64,000 bases of DNA from Acidovorax_G lacteus (GCF_039540375.1 NZ_BAABEX010000007.1:620001-684000); one strand, 5' to 3'; positions 16,963 through 26,291 are shown, counted from the stretch's first letter. The notes: generated by a model from the sequence alone, not told the origin. Numbers and translations: made by a program.

Positions 16963-18321
16963 TCAGCAGGGGTTGGCAGCACCGCGGCGCGCGTACATCC
17001 ACCAGTTGAGAACGACGTTGAAGGCAAAGAAGGCCGCCAGGCCGTAGAACACGGGCGTGGCCGACTGGAGGCTGGCGAACGAGCCGGCAAACAGCATCCC
17101 GAACAGGAAGGGACCGTAGGCGGCGATGGCGCCGGTGAAGCCGATCACGCCGCCGGCCTGGCGCGGCTCGAACAGCATGGGCATCTGCTTGAAGGTGGAC
17201 GCATTGCCGATGCCGGCGAAGAAGAACATCACCAGCATGCCGGCCACGAACATGGGGAAGCTCTCCAGGCCCGTGGGCTGGGTCAGCGTGGTCACCCACA
17301 GCGTGGCGCCCAGCATGCCCAGCGCCGCCCAGTGCGTGACGCGGGCCCCGCCCAGGCGGTCCGACAAGGGACCGGCCACCACACGCGCGGCCGAGCCGAC
17401 CAGCGGCCCCCAGAAGGCCCACGCGAGCGGATCGGGCGCCCCCGGGAAGCTGCCGTAGATTTGCTTGATCAGCAGCGGGAAGGTCGCCGACAGCCCCGAG
17501 AAGGCGCCGAAGGTCATGATGTAGAGCGAGGTCATGCTCCAGGTGTGGCGCGAGCGGAAGATGTCGAACTGCTGCGCGAAGTTGGCCTTGATGGGCACCG
17601 ACTTGAGCAGCAGCCAGGCGCTGATGCCGAACACCACTACGAAGGGCAGCATCACCGCGGCCGCGTTCTGCAGGTAGACCTGCGACTGCACGCCGCCCTT
17701 GGTCATCGTCTGGGGGTCGCCCAGCAGCGCGCTGCCGCCAAGCAGTGCAAAACCGATGATCCAAGGGGTGACGAACTGCACCACCGACACGCCGAAGTTG
17801 CCGATGCCCGCCTGGATGGCCAGCGCCGTGCCCTGCAGCCGCTTGGGAAAGAACAGACTGGTCGACGGCATGAACGACGAGAAATTGCCCCCCCCCAGGC
17901 CAGCCAGGAACGCCAGCAGCAGCAGCACGGAATACGGCGTGCCCGGGTCTTGCACGGCATAGAACCACCCCACCAGCGGCACCAGCAGCGACAGCGTGGA
18001 CACCGTGACCACCAGCCGCGTACCCAGCATGGGGGTAAGGAACATGTGCACCAGGCGCAAGGTGCCGCCCGCCAGGCCTGGCATGGCGGCCAGCCAGAAC
18101 AGTTGCGTGGGCGTGAACTTGAAGCCGATCTGCGGCAGGCGCACCACCAGGGCCGACACCAGGAACCACGCCATGAAGGCCATGACCAGGTTCAGCGTCG
18201 TGATGGTGAGGGTGCGCCAGGCCAGGCGCGAACCGGTGGTGGCCCAGAAGGCGGTGTTTTCGGGCTCCCAGCGGGACAGCCAGGTGCCGCCGCGCGGCAC
18301 GTCGGACAGGACGGAAGACAT
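16963..18321 (-). CDS. narK2: Nitrate/nitrite transporter, NarK2 type
   Basis: 452-residue major facilitator protein with about 12 membrane segments. Both nitrate-signature-like motifs are present (AFLAGLGGGNFSSFMPSTS and, in the second half, a Gly-rich segment AGIGNASTFKQMP). These match NarK2-type nitrate/nitrite antiporters, which export nitrite while importing nitrate. I chose the ATG at 18321, with GAGG about 8 bp upstream. The open frame continues upstream to 18423, but that would overlap narK1. It sits between narK1 (55 bp upstream) and narG (27 bp downstream). Confidence 0.92.
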   Translation of the reverse strand: MSSVLSDVPRGGTWLSRWEPENTAFWATTGSRLAWRTLTITTLNLVMAFMAWFLVSALVVRLPQIGFKFTPTQLFWLAAMPGLAGGTLRLVHMFLTPMLGTRLVVTVSTLSLLVPLVGWFYAVQDPGTPYSVLLLLAFLAGLGGGNFSSFMPSTSLFFPKRLQGTALAIQAGIGNFGVSVVQFVTPWIIGFALLGGSALLGDPQTMTKGGVQSQVYLQNAAAVMLPFVVVFGISAWLLLKSVPIKANFAQQFDIFRSRHTWSMTSLYIMTFGAFSGLSATFPLLIKQIYGSFPGAPDPLAWAFWGPLVGSAARVVAGPLSDRLGGARVTHWAALGMLGATLWVTTLTQPTGLESFPMFVAGMLVMFFFAGIGNASTFKQMPMLFEPRQAGGVIGFTGAIAAYGPFLFGMLFAGSFASLQSATPVFYGLAAFFAFNVVLNWWMYARRGAANPC

Positions 18322-18376
18322 GAGCAAACCTCGCAGAGAAAGAGGAGGAAGAGAGGGAAAAGCGGGCGCTGCGCGC

Positions 18377-19657
18377 TCAGGGGCGGCCCGCACCTGCCAG
18401 GGTCGCGGTATCGGCGCGGCCACGCACCACGTCGGTGTGGCGCACTTCGGTCCAGTACATCCAGATCAGCGACACCCACACCACGCCATAGAGCAGCATG
18501 AAGGCGCTCGAACGGATGCCTGTGAGGTCCACCAGAAAGCCGAACAGGATGGGCAGCACGAAGCCCCCGAGGCCGCCCGCCAGCCCGACGATGCCGCTGA
18601 TGGCACCGATGTTGTCGGGGTAGTCGTTGGCGATGTACTTGAAGACGCTGGCCTTGCCGAAAGCCCAGGCAATGCCTAGTACGAACATCAGCGCCGTAAA
18701 CACATACACGTTCAGGCCAATGTGGAAACTCTGCGGGCCCTGCAGCGTGTTGATGGTGAAGTCGGTCTGCGGATAGGACAGCAGGAACAGGCAGATCCAG
18801 CTCACCCACATCACCCACCACGTCACCTGGTGCGCGCCATAGCGGTCGCTGAGCCAGCCACCCACGGCGCGCAACACGCCCCCCGGCAGGGAGAAGCAAG
18901 CCGCCAGCAGCGCCGCCACGCGAATGTCGAGGCCATACTCACCGATGTAGTACTGCACCATCCACAGCGCCAGGGCCACGTAGCCGCCGAACACGATGCT
19001 GTAGTACTGGCAGTACTTGAGCACGCGTGGGTCCTTGAGGGCCCGCAACTGGTCGGCAAAGCGCACATTGCTGGGCACCAGGTGGCGCGGGTCGGAGTGA
19101 CTGAACAGCCAGAACAGCACCACGGTGCCAGCCATGATGGCGGCGTACACTTGGGGCACCGCGGCCCAGCCGAACCCCACCAAGATCACGGGCGCCACGA
19201 ACTTGTTGACGGCCGAACCCGAGTTGCCCGCCCCGTAGATGCCCATGGCCATGCCCTGTTGGGCCTTGGGAAACCAGCGCGCCACATACGGCGTGCCCAC
19301 CGAGAACGAGCCTCCGGCCAGCCCGACGAACAGGCCAATTGTGAGAAAGTGCCAGAACTCGGAGGCATAGCCCATGAGCCAGATGGCCGGTACGGTGGCC
19401 ATCATCAGCAGGGCCATGACGATGCGGCCGCCATAACGATCCGTCCAGATGCCCAGCGGCACGCGCACCAGCGAACCTGTGAGCACGGGGGTGGCCGTGA
19501 GCAACCCGAACTGCGTGGCGTTGAGATCGAGCATCTTCTTGATGGGAATGCCGATCACGCCAAACATCATCCACACCATGAAACACACGGTGAACGACCA
19601 TGTGCTGACGATCAGCACCGACCATGCCTTGCGCTTGTATTGAAGTTCTGTCGTCAC
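18377..19657 (-). CDS. narK1: Nitrate transporter, NarK1 type
   Basis: 426-residue major facilitator protein with about 12 membrane segments. The signatures GLAGGSFSVGTPYVARWFP and GLAGGLGGFVLP match nitrate/proton symporters of the NarK1 group. In some denitrifiers NarK1 and NarK2 are fused; here they are two genes in the same order. The start is set at the GTG at 19657 because AAAGGAG lies 8 bp upstream and the protein then begins TTELQYKRKAWSVL. The in-frame ATG at 19714 has no such ribosome site. It follows narL after a 294-bp gap that probably holds the nar promoter. Confidence 0.92.
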   Translation of the reverse strand: MTTELQYKRKAWSVLIVSTWSFTVCFMVWMMFGVIGIPIKKMLDLNATQFGLLTATPVLTGSLVRVPLGIWTDRYGGRIVMALLMMATVPAIWLMGYASEFWHFLTIGLFVGLAGGSFSVGTPYVARWFPKAQQGMAMGIYGAGNSGSAVNKFVAPVILVGFGWAAVPQVYAAIMAGTVVLFWLFSHSDPRHLVPSNVRFADQLRALKDPRVLKYCQYYSIVFGGYVALALWMVQYYIGEYGLDIRVAALLAACFSLPGGVLRAVGGWLSDRYGAHQVTWWVMWVSWICLFLLSYPQTDFTINTLQGPQSFHIGLNVYVFTALMFVLGIAWAFGKASVFKYIANDYPDNIGAISGIVGLAGGLGGFVLPILFGFLVDLTGIRSSAFMLLYGVVWVSLIWMYWTEVRHTDVVRGRADTATLAGAGRP

Positions 19658-19774
19658 TTGAACGCTCCTTTGACCATGCTCTGCATCATGGTTTTGGAGG
19701 CGCTGAGCGCACATCCTGCGCAGGGCCTACTCGGCTGCGGCAAACGGATGAGGGCCACTTCAAGGTGGCTGCAT

Positions 19775-19806
19775 CTAGTGCGCAAGCACTAGTGCTTTCG
19801 GATCAA
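19775..19806 (-). promoter_or_regulatory. Inverted repeat and FNR-like half-site upstream of narK1
   Basis: The 294-bp gap between narL and narK1 holds a perfect 7-bp inverted repeat (CTAGTGC-GCAA-GCACTAG, 19775-19792). Next to it, on the minus strand, is TTGAT-CCGA-AAGCA (19806-19793), with one perfect FNR half-site and a poor second half. I see no clear sigma-70 boxes or NarL heptamers. The rest of the gap shows nothing recognisable. Confidence 0.4.
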
Positions 19807-19951
19807 GCGGACAGCGGTGTCGGTGCTGCTGGCAGCTCCACGAGACCGCGCCGCACCGATGTCGGCGCTTCACCAGGGCTGCAGGTGGCACCCATGGCGC
19901 GCTGCGGTGGTGGTGCCGCAGGTACATGGCTGAGGGAGTGCGAAGGGAACC

Positions 19952-20710
19952 TCAACCCATGCCGCGCTCGGTCGCATAGACCGCAGCATGGACGCGGTTG
20001 GCCAGCCCCAGCTTGCGCAGAATGTGCTGCACATGGATCTTCACCGTGGTCTCGGCAATGTCGAGTGCTCGGGCGATGAGCTTGTTGCTGTCGCCCTTGG
20101 CGATCAAGCGCAATATCTCGCGCTCGCGCGGCGACAGCTGATGGATCGGATCGTCCGGCGCAACCGCCAGGGCTGTCATCGGCGCGATGCCCGGCTCTGA
20201 GAGCGCAACATCGGGGGCAGGACGCTGCAATGCGTCTGGCGCCTTTGCCGCCACAGCCGACACCTGAGGCGCCTGGCGAAGCAGGCCCACGAGCTTGCCC
20301 ATCATTTCGGGGCTCACCACCGAATCACCATCCCACACGCGGCAGATCGAATCACACAAATCCTCGGTGTTGATGGTCTTGAGCAGGTAGCCATCGGCAC
20401 CAGCACGCAGACCTGCCGCCATGTCCTGTACGTTCTCGCTGACCGTGAGCATGAGGATGCGCACCTGCGGTGCCATCTCCTTGAGCCCCGCGATCGCATC
20501 CACCCCCTGCACGCCAGGCATATGGTTGTCGAGCAAGATCAGATCAGGTTGCAGCTTGTGTGCGGCCGCGAGCGCAGCGTTGGCATCGTCGGCTTCACCA
20601 ACCACTGCAAAGCGGGCATCCTGCGAAAGCAGCGCGATCAGCCCGCGGCGAAACAGGTTGTGGTCGTCGACCACCAGCAGGCGGATCGGGGCAACATTGG
20701 CGGAGGTCAT
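19952..20710 (-). CDS. narL: Nitrate/nitrite response regulator
   Basis: 252-residue two-component regulator. The receiver domain (about 8-125) has the acidic pocket D15/D16 and the phosphorylation site D61 (LILLDNHMPG). The C-terminal LuxR-type helix-turn-helix (about 185-250) reads LSPREREILRLIAKGDSNKLIA. The linker of ~55 residues is Ala/Pro-rich. The start at 20710 overlaps the narX stop by 4 bp (ATGA) and begins the conserved domain (MTSANVAPIRLLVVDDHN). It probably activates narK1K2GHJI in response to NarX. Confidence 0.94.
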   Translation of the reverse strand: MTSANVAPIRLLVVDDHNLFRRGLIALLSQDARFAVVGEADDANAALAAAHKLQPDLILLDNHMPGVQGVDAIAGLKEMAPQVRILMLTVSENVQDMAAGLRAGADGYLLKTINTEDLCDSICRVWDGDSVVSPEMMGKLVGLLRQAPQVSAVAAKAPDALQRPAPDVALSEPGIAPMTALAVAPDDPIHQLSPREREILRLIAKGDSNKLIARALDIAETTVKIHVQHILRKLGLANRVHAAVYATERGMG

Positions 20711-22614
20711 GTCACGGGCAGGGCAATGCGTACTTCGGTTCCAGAACCGGGAACGGACTGCACCTGCAAGTGCGCGCCTATGCGCTGCGCACGCTCTTGC
20801 ATGATGTGCAGTCCCACATGGGTATCGTCCGCCCGCTGCGGTGCGGGCGCAAAGCCGCAACCGTCATCGCGCACGGTGAAGATCCATTCAGGTCCCCTTT
20901 GCACTCCCAGGTGTACCTGCGAGGCACGTGCGTGCTTGCGCACATTGGACAAGGCCTCCTGCAACACATGCAGCACCTGCAGTTGGACGTCGGAGGGGAG
21001 CGACACGCCATGGCCTTGCATGTCCAGCTGGGTCTTTACCCCGCTTTGGTGTTCGAACTTCTGCAAGGTGGTGCGCAGGGCTTGTTCAATATCGTCGCTG
21101 TTGGTACGGGTGCGGAAATGCACAAGCAGCTCGCGCACATCGTTGGTGCTTTCCTTCACCCCAACGTCGATCTCGTCCAGGATCCTCTGGACCTGCACTG
21201 GTTGCGGCCTGGGCAAGGCCTGCCGTAGCAGGGTGACCTGAATGCGCAGGAATGAAAGCGACTGCGCAATCGAATCGTGCAGCTCACGCGCCAGCAGGGC
21301 GCGCTCTTCGCTCACAGCGGCCTCCCGCACCAGCGCCTCGGTGCGCAGGTTTTCGACTGCATTGGCCAGGTGCCCAGTCAGAGCGTCATAGAGGTCGCGG
21401 TCCTCGGTGGTCAGCGCAACGGGCTGCCGGTAAAAAAGATCCACCTCGCCCAGGATGCGATGCTGCAAGCGGATGGGCACACTCACGAGCGCACCATAGC
21501 CGGCGCGGGCACAGGCGCCGTGCCGCTGGTCGTCTGCAGATGCAATGGGGATCATGCGGGTGCGCGCAGTCTGCTGGGGCTGGCCGCAAGCGCACAGGCC
21601 GGCTTCGATACAGCGCTCTTCCTGCACGATCTCTTGCGGCAGGCAATCGCTGGCAAGCATCAGGTAGCGCTGGCTGGCCTCGTCGGACCAGCGCACAGCG
21701 ACCGCGTCGGCACCGCTGACGCGCCGCACCTTTTGCGCAAACCCCTGGGCCAGTTCGTCCAGCGTATGAGCCTCCACCAAAAAATTGCTGACTTCGTACA
21801 GGGCGGCCAGCCTCGTGCGTTCGGCGGCAAGGTCTCGGGTCTTTTCATCGACCTTGCGCTCGAGCCCGTGGTAGAGGGTGTGCAGCGTGGCGGCCATGTG
21901 GTTGAAGCCGGCCGCCAGTTCACCGAATTCATCCGGCGACTCGGCCACTACCCGGGCCGAAAAGTCGCCCTCTTCCACCTGCCGCATGCCGGCCTGAAGG
22001 CGTTTGAGCGGCTGGATGACAAACAGGTAGCCGATGTAGAGCATGACCACTGCAGCCGCTACTGCCAGCGCCATCATCATGAACTGGAAGAGGTTGAGAA
22101 TCGCGGTGAGCCGCGCGAGCGTCGCCTCGATCGCATGCACAAGCTCGTCAACCCCCTGGACAAACACCTCCACCTGATCGCTCAGGTCTTGAGCGTACGG
22201 CGTACCAGAGGGTTGGCTCCAGGCAGGGCGCAAGGCCTGCCATGCGTTCTGCAGGTCGGCAAACCGAGCGCGGGTCTCAACGTTCCAGGGCACGAAGAGC
22301 GGACGCTGCGGATCGCCCGCCTTCAGCAACTGCATGGTCGCATCCAGTTCGGCCACGCGCTGCTCGACATCAGACGCATTGCGCTGCGCCTGCACCAGGC
22401 TGACCAGCCGCCAGGACTGCATGCGCATGCGACCAGCCTCATTCACCGCGGCGGCCGCACCATCCAGTTGCCGTGTCACCCACATCGTCAGGCCGATGGA
22501 GCACAGCGCAAGCAACAGCATGCCCAGCCCGAAGCCAAAAAAACGGGCCGACAGCCGCCGATGGTGTTTCATGTGCTCCGATGCTAACGGGATTACCTCG
22601 CGCACCCAAGCCAC
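20707..22614 (-). CDS. narX: Nitrate/nitrite sensor histidine kinase
   Basis: 635-residue inner-membrane kinase. In order: TM1 at about 25-47, a periplasmic domain opening with a P-box-like segment (VNEAGRMRMQSWRL, about 57-70) as in the nitrate-binding helix of NarX/NarQ, TM2 near 170-195, HAMP, a GAF-like region with a cysteine cluster (CIEAGLCACG), then HisKA_3 with H446 (ARELHDSIAQSLSF) and an ATPase domain. The GTG at 22614 has GGAGG 7 bp upstream. An ATG at 22572 (MKHHRRLS) with GGAG 4 bp upstream is an alternative. It overlaps narL by 4 bp. Confidence 0.93.
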   Translation of the reverse strand: MAWVREVIPLASEHMKHHRRLSARFFGFGLGMLLLALCSIGLTMWVTRQLDGAAAAVNEAGRMRMQSWRLVSLVQAQRNASDVEQRVAELDATMQLLKAGDPQRPLFVPWNVETRARFADLQNAWQALRPAWSQPSGTPYAQDLSDQVEVFVQGVDELVHAIEATLARLTAILNLFQFMMMALAVAAAVVMLYIGYLFVIQPLKRLQAGMRQVEEGDFSARVVAESPDEFGELAAGFNHMAATLHTLYHGLERKVDEKTRDLAAERTRLAALYEVSNFLVEAHTLDELAQGFAQKVRRVSGADAVAVRWSDEASQRYLMLASDCLPQEIVQEERCIEAGLCACGQPQQTARTRMIPIASADDQRHGACARAGYGALVSVPIRLQHRILGEVDLFYRQPVALTTEDRDLYDALTGHLANAVENLRTEALVREAAVSEERALLARELHDSIAQSLSFLRIQVTLLRQALPRPQPVQVQRILDEIDVGVKESTNDVRELLVHFRTRTNSDDIEQALRTTLQKFEHQSGVKTQLDMQGHGVSLPSDVQLQVLHVLQEALSNVRKHARASQVHLGVQRGPEWIFTVRDDGCGFAPAPQRADDTHVGLHIMQERAQRIGAHLQVQSVPGSGTEVRIALPVT

Positions 22615-22719
22615 CTAGCATCCTCCAAAAGAACGATGGCAGGAGGCGCTCAACGCGAAGTGCCCCCGCCGATCGGCCAGATGTGCAGAGCCACGCGGGC
22701 ATGCGATATTGCCGCTTGT

Positions 22720-23382
22720 ATGGACGCCCCACTCTCTGATGCTGCCCATTGGGCCGCCACGCTGATCGCCAGCCGTCGCACGGTACTGCCCAAACGGCTG
22801 ACAGGCCCAGAACCTGCCGCCGTTGAAAAAGCCCTGATCCTGCAAGCAGCCTCTGCAGCGCCAGACCACGACCGGCTACAGCCTTGGCGCTGGATCGAAG
22901 TGCCCGAAGAGCGACGCGCCGATCTTGGCGAGGCATTTGCGGCCGCACTGCGTTTACGCGACCCCAGGGCGAGCGCGTGCGCCGAAGCCCAGGCGCGAGA
23001 AAAGGCCTTGAGGGCCCCTTGGCTGCTGCTGACCGTGCTCCGGTGCGCTCACGCGGGCGAGGACGTTCCCGACACCGAGCGCTTGCTGTCTGCGGGCGCG
23101 GCCATACAGAACATGCTGCTGCAAGCCACCGCGCTCGGTCTTGCGTCTAGCATCACCAGCGGCAAGGCACTGAACTCGAGGCCCCTGCGCTCACTTTTTG
23201 ACCTCAAAGATCAGGAACAGGCGCTATGTTTCATCAACATCGGTCGGTGCACGGAGCCGCGGCCAATGCGCGTCCGTCCTGACGTCGCCTCGTTCTACTC
23301 GGTTCTGGGCGATGGCGCACTGGCCAGTTCCCAACACCTCCTGGACCACAAAAGACCGCCCGATACTGCCCTGCGGGTCTGA
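22720..23382 (+). CDS. Nitroreductase family protein
   Basis: 220-residue flavin (FMN) oxidoreductase-like protein. The N-terminus has the usual ASRRTVLPKRLTGPEP opening with the Arg pair of FMN binding, then APDHDRLQPWRWIEV, and a later GAAIQNMLLQATALGLAS helix typical of the family. It resembles the compact YdjA-like group. It is transcribed away from narX with 105 bp between, so they may share a regulatory region. The physiological substrate is not predictable. The ATG at 22720 is chosen because residues before it are not family-like. Confidence 0.82.
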   Translation: MDAPLSDAAHWAATLIASRRTVLPKRLTGPEPAAVEKALILQAASAAPDHDRLQPWRWIEVPEERRADLGEAFAAALRLRDPRASACAEAQAREKALRAPWLLLTVLRCAHAGEDVPDTERLLSAGAAIQNMLLQATALGLASSITSGKALNSRPLRSLFDLKDQEQALCFINIGRCTEPRPMRVRPDVASFYSVLGDGALASSQHLLDHKRPPDTALRV

Positions 23383-24002
23383 GGGTGGGCATGTCGCCAT
23401 CGCGAGGTGGTGTAAGCACAAAGACTCTGGGGAGGCGCGGTATTGCCGCCGCATGGATCGTCGTGCCACGGTTTGAAATCCACCTGGCTGGGCCCTCGAC
23501 GTCAGTGACACAAACGAGCCATCGATGCGCTGACCATGATCGCCTGACGCGCTTGAACGCATGGTTTCAGGTCATGACTGGGTTGGCCATCGCTCTGCCA
23601 CCCGACATCACTCTCACCGCGGGCCCAGACATGGAACCTTCAATCAGGGTATCGTGCTTGCAAATCAAGCACAACATGCTATCAAAAGAATAGCAATCAT
23701 GGGGTTGTCGTGCTTTTAGCAGCCTCTGGCGATACCCCGCGGAAGCGGAATGCTGCGACCTGCCATTGATCAGCCCGACATACGCCAGTTGACACAACGA
23801 ACCGGCAGGCTTCTCGTCTGCTAGGCCCCTCTTCGGGCACCGACCGGTCTTGTGCTGGAGGACATCGCGATGCCGCAGCAGGCTTTCCGCACCCCACGGA
23901 GCGCTTCACCAGGGTTGAGTGCACTCAGCGGTCGAGGTGCGTTGCGACGCACCGACGCCCGCCGCCACCTCAGCGCGCCCCGAAAACTACGGCCGGAAAA
24001 AC
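23383..24002. other. Gene-free stretch with one palindromic repeat
   Basis: No reading frame in this stretch looks like a real protein. It holds a reverse-oriented copy of the dispersed palindromic repeat (23654-23697) and leads into the tRNA terminator at 24003. Short frames over its right part read into the tRNA genes on the opposite strand and are spurious. Confidence 0.6.
23654..23697 (-). repeat. Dispersed palindromic repeat, copy 2
   Basis: Read on the minus strand: TTGCTAT-(7)-ATAGCA followed by GTGCTTG-ATTTG-CAAGCAC. This is the same two-part layout as the other copies (a GCTAT/ATAGC stem, then a GTGCTT/AAGCAC stem), with shorter and partly decayed arms. Confidence 0.75.
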
Positions 24003-24036
24003 AAAAAGGGCTGCAACTTGTTGCAACCCTTTTTGA
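24003..24036 (-). terminator. Intrinsic terminator of the tRNA operon
   Basis: AAAAGGG-TTGCAAC / GTTGCAG-CCCTTTTT-type hairpin on the minus strand with a T-rich tail, 32 bp beyond the last tRNA-Asp. Confidence 0.8.
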
Positions 24037-24067
24037 ATCAATCACTGGACTTAGCGACTGGATAACT

Positions 24068-24144
24068 TGGCGGAGTGGACGGGACTCGAACCCGCGACCC
24101 CCGGCGTGACAGGCCGGTATTCTAACCGACTGAACTACCACTCC
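24068..24144 (-). tRNA. tRNA-Asp (GTC), copy 2 of the cluster
   Basis: 77-nt cloverleaf with encoded CCA. The acceptor GGAGTGG pairs with CCACTCC, the anticodon loop is CTGTCAC (GTC), and the T-loop is GGTTCGAGTCC. It is identical to 24414-24490. Confidence 0.97.
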
Positions 24145-24202
24145 GCGTCGGTGTGACTTTCGCTGCATCTGCTCTCGCAAACCAGCCAAGCGCCACAAAA
24201 CT

Positions 24203-24278
24203 TGGCGACCCTACGGGGATTCGAACCCCGGTACTCACCGTGAAAGGGTGATGTCCTAGGCCTCTAGACGATAGGGTC
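24203..24278 (-). tRNA. tRNA-Glu (TTC), copy 2 of the cluster
   Basis: 76-nt cloverleaf with encoded CCA. The acceptor begins GACCCTA, the anticodon loop is CTTTCAC (TTC), and the T-arm is GGGGTTCGAATCCCC. It is identical to 24549-24624. Confidence 0.97.
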
Positions 24279-24301
24279 AAACCTGGACGTTTTTTCAAAC
24301 G

Positions 24302-24377
<76 letters not shown>

Positions 24378-24413
24378 ACGGGAATCAACGCATCGCTGCG
24401 CTGATCAAAACAC

Positions 24414-24490
24414 TGGCGGAGTGGACGGGACTCGAACCCGCGACCCCCGGCGTGACAGGCCGGTATTCTAACCGACTGAACTACCACTCC
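24414..24490 (-). tRNA. tRNA-Asp (GTC), copy 1 of the cluster
   Basis: Same sequence as 24068-24144, 346 bp away, with anticodon GTC and CCA encoded. Confidence 0.97.
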
Positions 24491-24548
24491 GCGTCGGTGT
24501 GACTTTCGCTGCATCTGCTCTCGCAAACCAGCCAAGTGCCACAAAACT

Positions 24549-24624
24549 TGGCGACCCTACGGGGATTCGAACCCCGGTACTCACCGTGAAAGGGTGATGT
24601 CCTAGGCCTCTAGACGATAGGGTC
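24549..24624 (-). tRNA. tRNA-Glu (TTC), copy 1 of the cluster
   Basis: Same sequence as 24203-24278, with anticodon TTC and CCA encoded. It lies about 160 bp from gltX, the gene for its own synthetase. Confidence 0.97.
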
Positions 24625-24647
24625 AAACCTGGACGTTTTTTCAAACG

Positions 24648-24723
<76 letters not shown>

Positions 24724-24772
24724 ACATCGACTTCGATTCTGCATTGCTGCGTCGTCGCTGTCAGAGCCTCAA

Positions 24773-24802
24773 ATTATATACAGATTTTCAGGCTCTTCGC
24801 AA
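24773..24802 (-). promoter_or_regulatory. Promoter of the tRNA cluster
   Basis: On the minus strand, TTGCGA (24802-24797), an 18-bp spacer and TATAAT (24778-24773), about 50 bp before the first tRNA. The -35 box lies inside the last codons of gltX. Confidence 0.7.
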
Positions 24803-26206
24803 ACGCTCGAGCACTTTTTCGCGCCCAAGCAATTCCAGCACCGCGTCCACCGAAGGCGTTTGCGGCGTCCCAAGCGTCAAGACCCGCACGGGCATGGCCA
24901 ACTGGGGCATCTTCAGCCCCCGCTCTGCCAGCACCTGCTTGAACACCGTCGAAATGGCAGCGCGATTCCACTCCACGGTTTCCAGCGCATCACCCAAGGC
25001 CTGAACAGCCGGTTGGATGGCGTCCGTCAAGAACTGGAGGCGGTCTGCCTCACTGGCAAGAGGCTCCAGATAGAACCACTGCGCCCAATCAGCAAGAGCG
25101 ACCAGGGTCTCACAGCGGTCTTTGAACAATCCGCAGATGCCGGACAGTCTCGCAATATCGTGGCTGGCATCAACGCCACGCTGATGCAACCATGGCAACA
25201 GGGACTGTGCAAGCGTCTCATCCTGCATGGACTTCAGATGCTGCGCATTGACCCACCGCAGTTTGGCCTCGTCAAACTGGGCCGCGCTGCGGCCCAGGTG
25301 GTCGAGATCGAACCATTGCAAAAACTGCTCACGGCTGAAGATCTCATCATCTCCGTGGCTCCACCCCAGACGCGCCAAGTAATTGACCATGGCATCCGGA
25401 AGGTACCCTTCGTCGCGGTATTGCGTGACCGGCTTGGCACCATTGCGCTTGCTCATCTTTTCACCGAGTTCATTGAGAACGGTCGGCAGGTGGGCGTATT
25501 CCGGAGGCTCGTAACCCAAAGCGCGAAAGATGTTGATCTGGCGCGGTGTGTTGTTGACATGGTCATCCCCTCGGATAACGTGCGTGATTCCCATGTCGAT
25601 GTCGTCCACTACCACGCAGAAGTTGTACGTGGGTGTGCCATCGGGCCTCGCAATCACCAGATCATCCAATTCCGCGTTGCGGATGCTGATTCGGCCTTTC
25701 ACCTTGTCGTTCCATTCCACCTCGCCTTCGAGAGGATTTCGGAACCGCAGCACCGGCGACACGCCTGCAGGAATCGGCGGCAACGTCTTTCCTGGCTCGG
25801 GACGCCACGTACCGTCGTAGCGAGGTTTGAGCTTTTCGGCCATCTGGCGCTCACGCAGCGCATCCAACTCATCAACCGACATGTAGCAAGGATAAACATG
25901 CCCGGCCGCAATCATCTCCGACAGCACCTGTTTGTATCGGTCCATGCGCTGCATTTGGTAGAACGGCCCTTCATCAGGGTCCAGCCCCAGCCAGTGCATC
26001 CCCTCAAGAATCACGTCGACCGCGGCCTGGGTGGATCGCTCGATATCCGTGTCTTCAATGCGCAGGATGAAGTCGCCCCCAGTAGCGCGGGCGAACGCCC
26101 ACGGATACAAAGCGGATCGAATATTGCCTAGGTGGATAAACCCGGTGGGCGACGGAGCGAAGCGCGTACGGACGCGGCGTGGAGACGCAGAACTGGGGTG
26201 ATTCAT
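24788..26206 (-). CDS. gltX: Glutamyl-tRNA synthetase
   Basis: 472-residue class I synthetase that charges tRNA-Glu. The HIGH-type motif appears as FAPSPTGFIHLGNIRSALY and the KMSKS-type motif as GEKMSKRNGAKPV. The DTD segment in RIEDTDIERST is typical of GluRS. The start at 26206 (MNHPSSASPRRVRTRF) is the one closest to known family lengths. Upstream in-frame ATGs at 26227 and 26251 are possible, and the one at 26251 has GAGG just ahead. It lies after purF on the same strand, with the tRNA cluster, including tRNA-Glu, immediately downstream. Confidence 0.95.
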   Translation of the reverse strand: MNHPSSASPRRVRTRFAPSPTGFIHLGNIRSALYPWAFARATGGDFILRIEDTDIERSTQAAVDVILEGMHWLGLDPDEGPFYQMQRMDRYKQVLSEMIAAGHVYPCYMSVDELDALRERQMAEKLKPRYDGTWRPEPGKTLPPIPAGVSPVLRFRNPLEGEVEWNDKVKGRISIRNAELDDLVIARPDGTPTYNFCVVVDDIDMGITHVIRGDDHVNNTPRQINIFRALGYEPPEYAHLPTVLNELGEKMSKRNGAKPVTQYRDEGYLPDAMVNYLARLGWSHGDDEIFSREQFLQWFDLDHLGRSAAQFDEAKLRWVNAQHLKSMQDETLAQSLLPWLHQRGVDASHDIARLSGICGLFKDRCETLVALADWAQWFYLEPLASEADRLQFLTDAIQPAVQALGDALETVEWNRAAISTVFKQVLAERGLKMPQLAMPVRVLTLGTPQTPSVDAVLELLGREKVLERLRRA

Positions 26207-26291
26207 GAAGGGTTTCAGAAAGTGCATCGCGTTTGGGACCGATCGATACATCAGTCCTCAAACGTGCAGAAATTGAAGTAGCCAGCAGGCG

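Noticed and set aside
13102..18501. Very long open frame (~1800 codons) on the plus strand opposite narG, narK2 and part of narK1
   Set aside because: The minus strand carries well-conserved nar genes. The antisense frame is His/Val/Ala-rich, lacks domains and is an effect of GC-biased codon use.
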